NCBI GenBank assembly: GCA_946497585.1
Contig: CAMMLF010000077.1
Coordinates: 1 to 7,457, forward strand
Length of the DNA stretch: 7,457 nt
Reading direction: 5' to 3'
Source of the DNA: an uncultured Clostridium sp.
GTDB lineage: Bacteria; Bacillota; Clostridia; TANB77; CAG-508
A model generated the notes under the pieces. The model was not told the DNA's origin, did not search any database, and saw only the letters and a program-made list of their open reading frames with translations. Made by a program: the position numbers and the translations under genes. Of the stretch, positions 1-6,365 are shown one piece after another (positions within the stretch are counted from its first letter, which is position 1; each line of letters starts with the position of its first letter).

Positions 1-13
1 CCTCTCTTTCTAA

Positions 14-42
14 ATTATATCAATTTGTTTATATTTCGTCAA
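14..42 (-). promoter_or_regulatory. Strong sigma-A type promoter reading off the left edge
   Basis: On the minus strand the -35 box is TTGACG (37-42) and the -10 box is a perfect TATAAT (14-19), separated by exactly 17 bases. Transcription would start near position 7. The last bases of the window on this strand read GAAAGAGAGG, which resembles a ribosome binding site, so a coding start may lie only a few bases outside with a very short leader. The driven gene is not visible. Confidence 0.75.
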
Positions 43-66
43 GTTTTTATTGCACGATTAATAAAC

Positions 67-130
67 TTATGGTGTCATATCTTTGCTAAATAGCCTTTTT
101 TAGCCTTTGCCAAATGACGTAGCACCATAA
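67..130. repeat. 64-nt imperfect inverted repeat (possible structured RNA)
   Basis: The ends TTATGGTG (67-74) and CACCATAA (123-130) are perfect 8-bp complements. Inside them TCAT (75-78) can pair with ATGA (113-116), and GCTAAA (85-90) with TTTAGC (99-104) around an 8-base loop, giving three stems separated by internal loops. The element lies downstream of the minus-strand promoter at 311-339 and upstream of the one at 14-42, so it would be transcribed from the first only. No run of T follows either end, so it does not look like an intrinsic terminator. I compared it by eye with common riboswitch cores and found no convincing match. It could equally be a small dispersed repeat. Confidence 0.55.
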
Positions 131-310
131 TTTATTTAAAATTTATATAATTTACTAATTCTTTTTTAATATTTAATTATTTCAACCTTTTTATTTTATC
201 TTGTGCAGATTTTATGAATTCAAAATTTTAGAATTAATATTTAATTAGTGCTTTATAAATATTAATGATTTAATTCTATTGATTTTATTTGCAAATTTAT
301 TATGTTTATA

Positions 311-339
311 AGTATATATTGTTTTCCATGTTTTGTCAA
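311..339 (-). promoter_or_regulatory. Near-consensus sigma-A type promoter, leftward
   Basis: The minus strand shows a perfect TTGACA at 334-339, a 17-base spacer and TATACT (five of six consensus bases) at 311-316. The start would be near 304. No open frame with a ribosome binding site follows before the left edge, so the transcript would carry a leader of about 300 nt that includes the inverted repeat at 67-130 and the second promoter at 14-42. Confidence 0.75.
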
Positions 340-458
340 TATATATTTATAATTTTTCTTAGAAAACTTTTCGACAAAAATCGACATTTTAATTTTTTGG
401 TAAAATAATAAATCAGCACAAATAGAATTGGAATTCTTCTATTTATGCCGACTTGTTT

Positions 459-480
459 AGAACAATTATATAATTATTCT
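459..480. repeat. 22-nt dyad, operator-like
   Basis: An inverted repeat without a spacer, with 10 of 11 positions matching (arms AGAACAATTAT and ATAATTATTCT). It lies between the terminator at 506-555 and the promoter at 311-339, about 120 bases upstream of that promoter's -35 box. A dyad of this size could bind a dimeric regulator, but in such AT-rich DNA it may be chance. I saw no second copy of it in the window. Confidence 0.3.
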
Positions 481-505
481 CAATTACTTTTTTCTATACA
501 CAAAA

Positions 506-555
506 ATTCCTACTGAAGATTTTTCAATATCTAGTAAAATCTTTCAGTAGGATTT
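506..555 (-). terminator. Intrinsic terminator of the membrane protein gene
   Basis: Three bases after the stop codon of the gene at 559-1413 the minus strand folds into a 15-bp stem with one bulged A. The arms are 536-551 and 509-523 and contain CCTACTGA and TCAGTAGG, with a 12-base loop. The stem is followed by AATTTTTGTG. The other strand also shows T-rich sequence after the stem (ATTTTAATT), so it may stop transcription in both directions. It marks the end of the unit running from valS through cysS. Confidence 0.85.
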
Positions 556-558
556 TAA

Positions 559-1413
559 TTACTCTTTCTCTGCATATAAGTTTGATTTCATATCATTAAA
601 AGTATTTGCTAACTCTTGGTCATCAAATGTAAGTTTATTATCTAGCACTTCCCAATGTGCCTTATTTTCTGTCAAAAAGTTAAGTATTTTTATTTCATTA
701 TCATATAAATTATTCATTAAAGTTTTATCATCTACAGTATCTTGATATGTTTCTTGGAAGGTAGTTGATAAGTCGTTATTATCTATAAAATATCCCTTAT
801 ATAAATCTTTGTAGTAGTCGCCAATATCTTTGTCTTTTATTCTTGCTTCTATATTTTCTGTAGAAAGAAGGTGTAATAATTCATCTGCTATGTTATTAAA
901 TTCTCCTTTTGCGGTATTTATATAGTTTATAGATTCTGTAAACTCTGGACCATCTTGCTCATAATTTTCAGTTGTTAGTATTGACTGCAATTGCGAATCA
1001 TTTACCTTTTCCATAAATTGTTGTCTTAAGTCAGAATATTCTTTAAAAAATTCTTTCACAGTTTGCTCTACAACTGCAAATTCTCCAGATGTAACTGGTG
1101 CTGTATTTGATAAATCTACTGATGATATGTCTTTGCTAACTAGATTTTCTAATTCTCGATCTAGTTTTGCTTTGTTTATTATTCTTCCTCCATAGATTAT
1201 TCCTATTGCTACTACAAAAATAACTAATATAAGTAATATAGTTAAAATTACCTTGTTTAGCTTGTTTCCATCTTTTCCTTGATTACTACTATTATTTTTA
1301 TTTGAGTTTGAAAGTTCTTCTACCTCTTCCTTGCTTGAATTATTAATTTTTGCTTTATCTTTTTTATTTTTGCTTTTTTCTTCTTTAGTTTTTTCTTTTG
1401 CTTCGCCCTTCAT
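559..1413 (-). CDS. Hypothetical single-pass membrane protein
   Basis: This 284-residue protein is not one I recognise. Residues 1-52 are hydrophilic and very rich in Lys, Glu, Ser and Asn, with no cleavable signal peptide. Residues 54-76 form one strongly hydrophobic helix (core LTILLILVIFVVAIGIIYGG) followed by RIINKAK. Residues 79-284 are acidic and predicted by eye to be mostly helical, without Cys and without an obvious catalytic motif. The Lys-rich N-terminus argues for N-in topology, placing the large C-terminal domain outside the cell. The start is supported by AAGGAAGG at 1423-1430, nine bases upstream. It lies 90 bases after cysS with no terminator or strong promoter between, so it is probably transcribed from the valS-cysS unit, and the hairpin at 506-555 ends the message. 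Its link to tRNA charging, if any, is unknown; the shared transcript may be incidental. Confidence 0.85.
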   Translation of the reverse strand: MKGEAKEKTKEEKSKNKKDKAKINNSSKEEVEELSNSNKNNSSNQGKDGNKLNKVILTILLILVIFVVAIGIIYGGRIINKAKLDRELENLVSKDISSVDLSNTAPVTSGEFAVVEQTVKEFFKEYSDLRQQFMEKVNDSQLQSILTTENYEQDGPEFTESINYINTAKGEFNNIADELLHLLSTENIEARIKDKDIGDYYKDLYKGYFIDNNDLSTTFQETYQDTVDDKTLMNNLYDNEIKILNFLTENKAHWEVLDNKLTFDDQELANTFNDMKSNLYAEKE

Positions 1414-1503
1414 TTTATCAATCCTTCCTTAATTTCTTTAATGATACTATATCTTAAAAATTTACGTGCGATTTTTTATTTATAAAATTTTTGATATTCA
1501 TTT

Positions 1504-2970
1504 TTAACTATATAATTCTTTTATATCCCAAGTTGTTCCGTCTTTTGTGTCATTTAGTAAGATGCCTTTTTTATCTAATTCTGCTCTAATAGCGTCTGCA
1601 GTTTCATAGTCTTTATTCTTTTTAGCTTCGGCTCTTTTAGCTATTTTGTTTTCTATTTCATTTACACTAATGTTTAATTTGCCCAAATACTTTTCTTTCA
1701 TATTTGAAATAAATTCATCTGGTTCTTGCTCAAAAAATCCTAGTATTTTGTAAACACTTTTTATGTCTTCTAAAGCTTTTGCCAATGTGTTTGCAACTAT
1801 TTGTATATTTGCTTTATTTGCAGTTTTCATCATATTATTTATATCTCTAAAAATAATATGCAAATTTGAAATTGCTAGGGCTGAGTTAAAGTCATCGTCC
1901 ATTACTTCAATGAATTTTGGTACTATAGTTTTTAATGTTTCATTATCTAATTTTTCTCCATTTGCATCTCCGGCATTTGCCATGATAAATTCATTCATCT
2001 TTTTTATAGTACTATAAAAATAATACATATGCTCTTCTGCGATTTTATAATCACTGTCGTGTATATCCATATCTGTTGCATAATGTTTAGATAGTAGAAC
2101 ATATTTTATAACTTCATAATTGTACATTTTTAATGCATCTCTTATAGATAATGAGTTTCCTAAAGATTTGCTCATTTTTTCGCCATTTATTTTTATTAGT
2201 CCGCAGTGGGTCCAATAATTGGCTAGTTTTTTGCCTGTTAGTGCTTCACTTTGAGCAATTTCATTTTCATGATGTGGAAATAATAAATCTCTTCCACCGC
2301 CATGAATATCTATTGTTTCACCAAGTGTGTTTAAAATCATTGCAGAACATTCTATATGCCAGCCTGGTCTTCCTTTACCCCAAGGTGATTCCCAATATAT
2401 TTCTCCGGGTTTTGCTGATTTCCATAATGCAAAATCTACGGGATCTTTTTTGCCTTCTTCTACTTCTATTCTTACTCCATTACGTAATTCGTCTACTTTT
2501 CTATGAGATAGTTTTCCATATTCTTTAAATGTTTTTACTGAATAGTAAACATCTCCTTTTTCTGTAGCATATGCATCACCTTTTTCTATAAGATTTTCTA
2601 CAAATTTTATAATTTGAGGTATGTATTCAGATGCTTTTGTTTTTATATCTGCTTCTGTAACGTGCAATGCTTGCATATCTTTTTCTGTTTCAAGAATTTG
2701 CTCCTGAGAAAATTCTAAGGCATTTTTTCCAAGCTCATTTGCTCTTTTTATAATTTTGTCATCTACGTCTGTATAGTTTCTTACATATGTTACTTTGTAA
2801 CCTTTATATCTGAAGTAGTCTGTCATCATGGCATACACAATTGCTTGTCTTGCGTGTCCTATATGACTTAAGTCATAAACTGTTACACCGCAAGCATACA
2901 TTTTTACCTCGTCTTTATTTATGGGTACAAATTCTTCTTTTTTGCCTGGCATTGAGTTTGTGATTTTCAT
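1504..2970 (-). CDS. cysS: Cysteinyl-tRNA synthetase
   Basis: Joins cysteine to tRNA-Cys using ATP in the cytoplasm; a class I synthetase. The 488 residues are close to the usual family length of about 460-480, and the protein looks complete. The ATP-binding signature is HIGH at 36-39 after the family motif YACGVTVYD (25-33). The second signature KMSKS is at 265-269. The four expected zinc ligands, which select cysteine over serine, are all present: Cys27, Cys208 (in GWHIECSAM), His233 and Glu237 (in FPHHENEIAQ). The helical tRNA-binding region follows. The C-terminus has the usual alternating-charge helix and ends in TTWDIKELYS, typical of the anticodon-binding end. The start is supported by GAGGTG (2976-2981), five bases upstream. 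It follows valS after 132 bases of repeat sequence and has no recognisable T-box leader. Co-transcription with valS is likely but not proven. Confidence 0.98.
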   Translation of the reverse strand: MKITNSMPGKKEEFVPINKDEVKMYACGVTVYDLSHIGHARQAIVYAMMTDYFRYKGYKVTYVRNYTDVDDKIIKRANELGKNALEFSQEQILETEKDMQALHVTEADIKTKASEYIPQIIKFVENLIEKGDAYATEKGDVYYSVKTFKEYGKLSHRKVDELRNGVRIEVEEGKKDPVDFALWKSAKPGEIYWESPWGKGRPGWHIECSAMILNTLGETIDIHGGGRDLLFPHHENEIAQSEALTGKKLANYWTHCGLIKINGEKMSKSLGNSLSIRDALKMYNYEVIKYVLLSKHYATDMDIHDSDYKIAEEHMYYFYSTIKKMNEFIMANAGDANGEKLDNETLKTIVPKFIEVMDDDFNSALAISNLHIIFRDINNMMKTANKANIQIVANTLAKALEDIKSVYKILGFFEQEPDEFISNMKEKYLGKLNISVNEIENKIAKRAEAKKNKDYETADAIRAELDKKGILLNDTKDGTTWDIKELYS

Positions 2971-3000
2971 TTTCTCACCTCTCTTATTATTTGAATAATT

Positions 3001-3095
3001 TTCAATTGTGCAATTTATTTACACTTTAAAGTTTTGCAAATTCAATTGTGCAATTTATTTGCACTTTAAATTATGTAAATCATTGCACAATTGAA
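3001..3095. repeat. 40-bp tandem repeat with an inverted third copy
   Basis: Two direct copies occupy 3001-3040 and 3041-3080 with an exact 40-base period; their first 30 bases match at 29 positions. A third, inverted partial copy at 3082-3095 (ATTGCACAATTGAA) is perfectly complementary to the first 14 bases of either direct copy (3001-3014 or 3041-3054). In the minus-strand message, beginning 8 nt after the valS stop codon, this third copy could form a 14-bp stem with one or the other, giving two mutually exclusive folds. Each direct copy also has its own small hairpin: GTGCAA/TTGCAC at 3048-3064, and the same stem with one changed pair at 3008-3024. No good T-run follows, so this is not a standard terminator. 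It may control stability or processing between valS and cysS, or be a mobile palindromic repeat. Confidence 0.85.
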
Positions 3096-3102
3096 ATATT
3101 TT

Positions 3103-5913
3103 TTATGCTTTTAAGCTATTTAATCTTGCATTTGTTTCTTCTAACATTTTACTATATTTCTCCAACTTAGCTTTTTCTTCATCAACTTTAGCTTTTGGAG
3201 CTTTTGCTATAAAGCCTTGGTTTGAAAGTATTTTATTGCTTCTTTCTACTTCGCTTTCTAGTCTTGATTTTTCTGCTTCTAATCTCTTGATTTCTTCTTC
3301 AATATCAACAAGTTCACTAAATGGCATAAATATTTTTAAGTTTCCAGTTGATACACATATTGCATTAGCTTCAATTCCATCTTCATTATTTTGTACAGTT
3401 AATTTACTACCAAAGCCTAATTTTTTGATAAATTCTTCATCTTGTGCAATTTTGTTAGCTAAGTCTTTATTTTCTGTTATTACAATTAATTGTACTTTTT
3501 TAGATGGATGAATATTCATATTTGTTCTTACATTTCTAATTTGTACAATTATATTTTTTATTTCTTCAATATATGCCATGTCTTCTTCGTAATTTTCTTT
3601 TGAAGCAACTGGCCAATCAGATATTATTATATCTTTATTGTCATAACTTACTAAATGTGAATAAAGCTCTGCTGTAACAAATGGCATAAATGGATGTAAT
3701 AGTTTTAATGAATTTCTAAATACATAATCTAATACATATGAAACTACAACTTTTTCATCTGATGACTTTCTATTTTCTGATGTAACTTTTTCATCAGATA
3801 AATTCATTGTTTCGCCTGAACTTAGTCTAGTTTTGCTCATTTCTATATACCAGTCACAGAATTCATCCCATATAAATGTATAAATGTTATCTAGTGCTAT
3901 ACCTAAATCGTAGTTTTTAATATTTTCTGTAACTTCATTTATTAATTTATTTAGTTTTCCAATTATCCATTTGTCTTCTGGTTTTAAACATCTTTCTGAC
4001 TTTGACGCAATACAATTCTCTGTTTTTATTAAATAGCTCGATGTATTACTACTTTCTGTGTTTGTCAAAGTATTTGCTGAATTATCATTTTTTGCTTTGT
4101 TTTCAATTTCTTTACTAAATGCTATTATTTCTTCATCTGACGCTGAATTCATTGTTATGAATTTAGCAGCATTCCACATTTTATTAGCAAAGTTCGATGC
4201 TTGGTCAAGTTTTTCAGGCATATATTTTATGTCATTCCCCATTGTTGTACCTGATAATACAGAAAATCTTAAGCTATCTGTACCATATTCGTTCATTACT
4301 TCTAATGGGTCTATTCCATTTCCTAAACTCTTTGACATTTTTCTGCCTTGGCTATCTCTAACTAATCCATGCATTACTATATCGCTAAATGGCTTTTTGC
4401 CAGTTGCATATATTCCTGAGAATATCATTCTTGCAACCCAGAAGAATATAATATCATATGCTGTAACTAAGCAATTTGTTGGATAAAATGTTTTATAATC
4501 TTCTGCGTCTTTGTCTGGCCAACCCATTGTTGAGAATGGCCAAAGTGCTGAGCTAAACCATGTATCTAGTGTATCTTCATCTTGATGAATATGTGTGCTT
4601 CCACATTTTTCGCACTTTTCTGGATTTTCTTTTGCAACTGTAATATGATTACATTCATCACAGTAATATGCTGGTATTCTATGACCCCACCATAATTGTC
4701 TTGAAATACACCAGTCTTGAATATTTTCTAACCAATTGAAATATGTTTTTTCATATTTTTTTGGTACAAATTTGATGTCGCCATTTTTAACAGCTTCTAT
4801 TGCAGGCTCTGCTAATTTTTTCATTGCAACAAACCATTGCTCTGATATTCTTGGCTCAACTGTGTTATGGCATCTATAACATTTTCCAACGTTGTGAGTA
4901 TAATCTTCTATGCTTACTAAAGCTCCTAGCTCTTTTAGTTTTTCTACAACTAATGGTCTAGCTTCATCTGAAGTTAGTCCTTTATATTCTGGAACTATAT
5001 CATTCATTATATTTGACTCATCAAATACTTCTATGAATTCTAAATTGTGTTTTAGTCCTGCTTGGTAGTCATTCATATCATGTGCTGGAGTTATCTTTAC
5101 ACAACCTGTTCCAAATTCCATATCTACAAATTCATCTGCAATTATAGGAATTTCTCTATTTACTATTGGAAGTATGCAAGTTTTTCCTACTAGATTTTTA
5201 TATCTCTCATCTTTTGGATTTACCGCAACTGCTGTATCTCCAAGCATTGTTTCAGGTCTTGTTGTAGCAACTTCTACATAGTCATTTGTTCCTTTTATTT
5301 GATATCTAATATGCCATAAATGAGATTTTTCTTCACTATATTCAACTTCTATGTCTGAAATTGATGAATGACAATATGGGCACCAGTTTATCATCTTTTT
5401 GCCTCTATAAATTAGTCCATCATTATATAAATTGCAAAATTCTTCTAAAACTGCATTTGAAAGTCCTTCATCTAGTGTAAATCTTTTTCTATCCCAGTCG
5501 CATGAACATCCTAGTCTTTTTTGTTGGTTTTCGATTTCTCCACCATATTTTCTAGTCCAATCCCATGCTTCATCTAAGAACTTTTCTCTACCTAGTTCTT
5601 CTTTGGTATGACCTTCGCTTTTTAACTTCTGAACAACTTTTGCTTCAGTTGCAATTGACGCATGGTCTGCCCCTGGAAGCCATAAAGTGTTATATCCTTG
5701 CATTCTTTTTGCTCTAATAATTACATCTTGAATTGTATAATCTAGAGCATGTCCCATATGTAATTTTCCTGTTACATTTGGTGGTGGCATGACAATTGAA
5801 AATGATGGCTTTGTTTTATCCATACTTGGTTTAAAATATTTGTTTTCTTCCCAATTTTTATATATTTTCTCTTCAAAATCCTTTGGATTATATTTTCCTT
5901 CTATTTTTTTCAT
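3103..5913 (-). CDS. valS: Valyl-tRNA synthetase
   Basis: Charges tRNA-Val with valine in the cytoplasm and hydrolyses mischarged Thr-tRNA in its editing domain; class I. With the start used here it has 936 residues, longer than many Firmicute forms (about 880). In order: HMGH at 52-55 after PPPNVTG; Cys pair 178/181 (CPYCH); editing domain with TTRPETMLGD (217-226) and GTGCVKITPAHD (268-279); Cys pair 345/348; DWCISRQLWWGHRIP (400-414); four-Cys zinc knuckle 418, 421, 434, 437; KMSKS at 525-529; helical anticodon domain; C-terminal coiled-coil arm from about 866. The extra length comes mainly from a Ser/Asn-rich linker at about 587-645 and a short in-frame duplication (SDEKV at 706 and 718). 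The ATG at 5913 is preferred because AGAGGT lies four bases upstream and the family N-terminus begins there. An in-frame GTG at 6006 would add 31 residues encoded by the repeat element. No T-box is visible upstream. A weak promoter (TTAAAA, 18 bases, TATAGA at 6090-6119) is possible. Confidence 0.98.
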   Translation of the reverse strand: MKKIEGKYNPKDFEEKIYKNWEENKYFKPSMDKTKPSFSIVMPPPNVTGKLHMGHALDYTIQDVIIRAKRMQGYNTLWLPGADHASIATEAKVVQKLKSEGHTKEELGREKFLDEAWDWTRKYGGEIENQQKRLGCSCDWDRKRFTLDEGLSNAVLEEFCNLYNDGLIYRGKKMINWCPYCHSSISDIEVEYSEEKSHLWHIRYQIKGTNDYVEVATTRPETMLGDTAVAVNPKDERYKNLVGKTCILPIVNREIPIIADEFVDMEFGTGCVKITPAHDMNDYQAGLKHNLEFIEVFDESNIMNDIVPEYKGLTSDEARPLVVEKLKELGALVSIEDYTHNVGKCYRCHNTVEPRISEQWFVAMKKLAEPAIEAVKNGDIKFVPKKYEKTYFNWLENIQDWCISRQLWWGHRIPAYYCDECNHITVAKENPEKCEKCGSTHIHQDEDTLDTWFSSALWPFSTMGWPDKDAEDYKTFYPTNCLVTAYDIIFFWVARMIFSGIYATGKKPFSDIVMHGLVRDSQGRKMSKSLGNGIDPLEVMNEYGTDSLRFSVLSGTTMGNDIKYMPEKLDQASNFANKMWNAAKFITMNSASDEEIIAFSKEIENKAKNDNSANTLTNTESSNTSSYLIKTENCIASKSERCLKPEDKWIIGKLNKLINEVTENIKNYDLGIALDNIYTFIWDEFCDWYIEMSKTRLSSGETMNLSDEKVTSENRKSSDEKVVVSYVLDYVFRNSLKLLHPFMPFVTAELYSHLVSYDNKDIIISDWPVASKENYEEDMAYIEEIKNIIVQIRNVRTNMNIHPSKKVQLIVITENKDLANKIAQDEEFIKKLGFGSKLTVQNNEDGIEANAICVSTGNLKIFMPFSELVDIEEEIKRLEAEKSRLESEVERSNKILSNQGFIAKAPKAKVDEEKAKLEKYSKMLEETNARLNSLKA

Positions 5914-5917
5914 AATT

Positions 5918-5923
5918 ACCTCT
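5918..5923 (-). promoter_or_regulatory. Ribosome binding site that sets the valS start
   Basis: AGAGGT on the minus strand lies four bases before the ATG at 5911-5913. It supports starting ValRS at MKKIEGKYNP rather than at the in-frame GTG at 6006, whose best SD-like bases (GGAA) directly abut the codon. Confidence 0.8.
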
Positions 5924-5936
5924 ATTCTATTAAAAT

Positions 5937-6088
5937 AAAGTGGCAATATATATTTTCTCGCATTTGCTTCACGGTTTCGCTTATGCGAAAACGCTCGCAC
6001 GCTCACTTCCGCAGTTCTACTTAGCTAAAAACTTAAAACTTTTCGCTGCCTCAGGTCGCTAAAAGCTCAAAACATATATTGCCACTTT
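5937..6088. repeat. 152-bp element with 20-bp terminal inverted repeats
   Basis: The arms 5937-5956 and 6069-6088 are complementary at 19 of 20 positions, with the shared core AAAGTGGCAATATAT. The 112 bases between them are about 47% G+C by my count, far above their surroundings. They include an internal hairpin TTTCGC-TTAT-GCGAAA and a second imperfect palindrome around CCTCAGG. It sits between the stop of the 59-residue gene and the valS ribosome binding site, leaving 23 bases to the valS ATG. No clear target-site duplication is seen. It may be a MITE-like or other dispersed palindromic element, or a structured leader of valS. The single imperfect arm pair is A-C on the plus strand but G-U on the minus strand, so the stem is fully paired in valS sense RNA. 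T-rich sequence follows on both sides, which could also make it a partial terminator. Confidence 0.8.
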
Positions 6089-6123
6089 TTCTATAACTAA
6101 GTTTAACTGAAAATTTTAATATA

Positions 6124-6303
6124 TTATAATAAAAATGTTAAAATTATTGCACAAATCGCAGAGACGAGAAAGCCCACCGCTTTAAGCAGTAGTACTTGTT
6201 TATTTATATCTGATGAACTAAAATATTTTTCTGCAATTCTTCTTGCATCAAATATTGCAGTTACACCAATTGCTATAATTATAAGTAAAATTATTCTAAT
6301 CAT
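6124..6303 (-). CDS. Small two-helix membrane protein, 59 residues
   Basis: A short gene beginning MIRIILLIIIAIGVTAIFDA and ending in AIILTFLL before TAA. Residues 4-18 and about 42-59 are hydrophobic helices; between them is a polar loop with DARRIAEKYFSSSD and INKQ. I know of no assigned function; small clostridial proteins of this layout are usually annotated as hypothetical. Evidence that it is real: AGGAAG (6309-6314) lies five bases before the ATG, a plausible promoter lies directly upstream, and the frame fits the gap between its neighbours. The loop carries two Arg and three Lys, so both ends probably face outward with the loop inside. It follows the epimerase gene by 62 bases and precedes the inverted-repeat element before valS. 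Confidence 0.75.
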   Translation of the reverse strand: MIRIILLIIIAIGVTAIFDARRIAEKYFSSSDINKQVLLLKAVGFLVSAICAIILTFLL

Positions 6304-6326
6304 TTTTGCTTCCTTTTTTAATCTAT

Positions 6327-6356
6327 ATTATATTTGAGTTTCAATAATAATTGTAA
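6327..6356 (-). promoter_or_regulatory. Possible promoter for the 59-residue gene
   Basis: The minus strand carries a perfect TATAAT (6327-6332), an 18-base spacer and a weak -35 box TTACAA (6351-6356). The predicted start near 6320 leaves about 17 bases to the ATG, enough to hold the ribosome binding site. The -35 box forms half of a short dyad, TTGTAA-A-TTACAA (6351-6363), which might be an operator or may be chance. The transcript could also supply valS. Confidence 0.45.
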
Positions 6357-6365
6357 ATTACAACA

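Larger units (their letters stand above)
1..505. other. AT-rich intergenic region without a convincing gene
   Basis: About 500 bases beyond the terminator of the last minus-strand gene contain no open frame with a ribosome binding site. The stretch holds two near-consensus minus-strand promoters, a 64-nt imperfect inverted repeat between them and a 22-nt dyad near its right end. The layout is that of a long regulatory region for a gene or RNA gene lying just past the left edge. Tandem strong promoters with a long AT-rich leader would also fit a stable RNA operon, but no RNA gene is visible inside the window. Confidence 0.6.

Noticed and set aside
67..130. A c-di-GMP class I riboswitch on the minus strand, suggested by GGCAAA and GCAAAG around a hairpin
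   Set aside because: The tetraloop, its receptor and the second stem of that class are missing; only short common words match.
266..391. A 41-codon minus-strand frame starting MSIFVEKFSK
   Set aside because: It has no ribosome binding site, overlaps the promoter at 311-339 and has a composition expected of AT-rich non-coding DNA.
419..443. Hairpin AAATAGAA/TTCTATTT as a second terminator
   Set aside because: No T-run follows on either strand and the stem is all A/T except one pair.
445..516. A 23-codon plus-strand frame starting MPTCLEQLYN
   Set aside because: No ribosome binding site, and it runs into the terminator hairpin.
1763..2528. Plus-strand open frames of 84 and 125 residues
   Set aside because: They lie wholly inside cysS on the opposite strand; the hydrophobic composition is the antisense shadow of a Lys-rich gene, and no start signals are evident.
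3236..4486. Plus-strand open frames of 91 and 142 residues inside valS
   Set aside because: Antisense shadows of a clearly functional valS.
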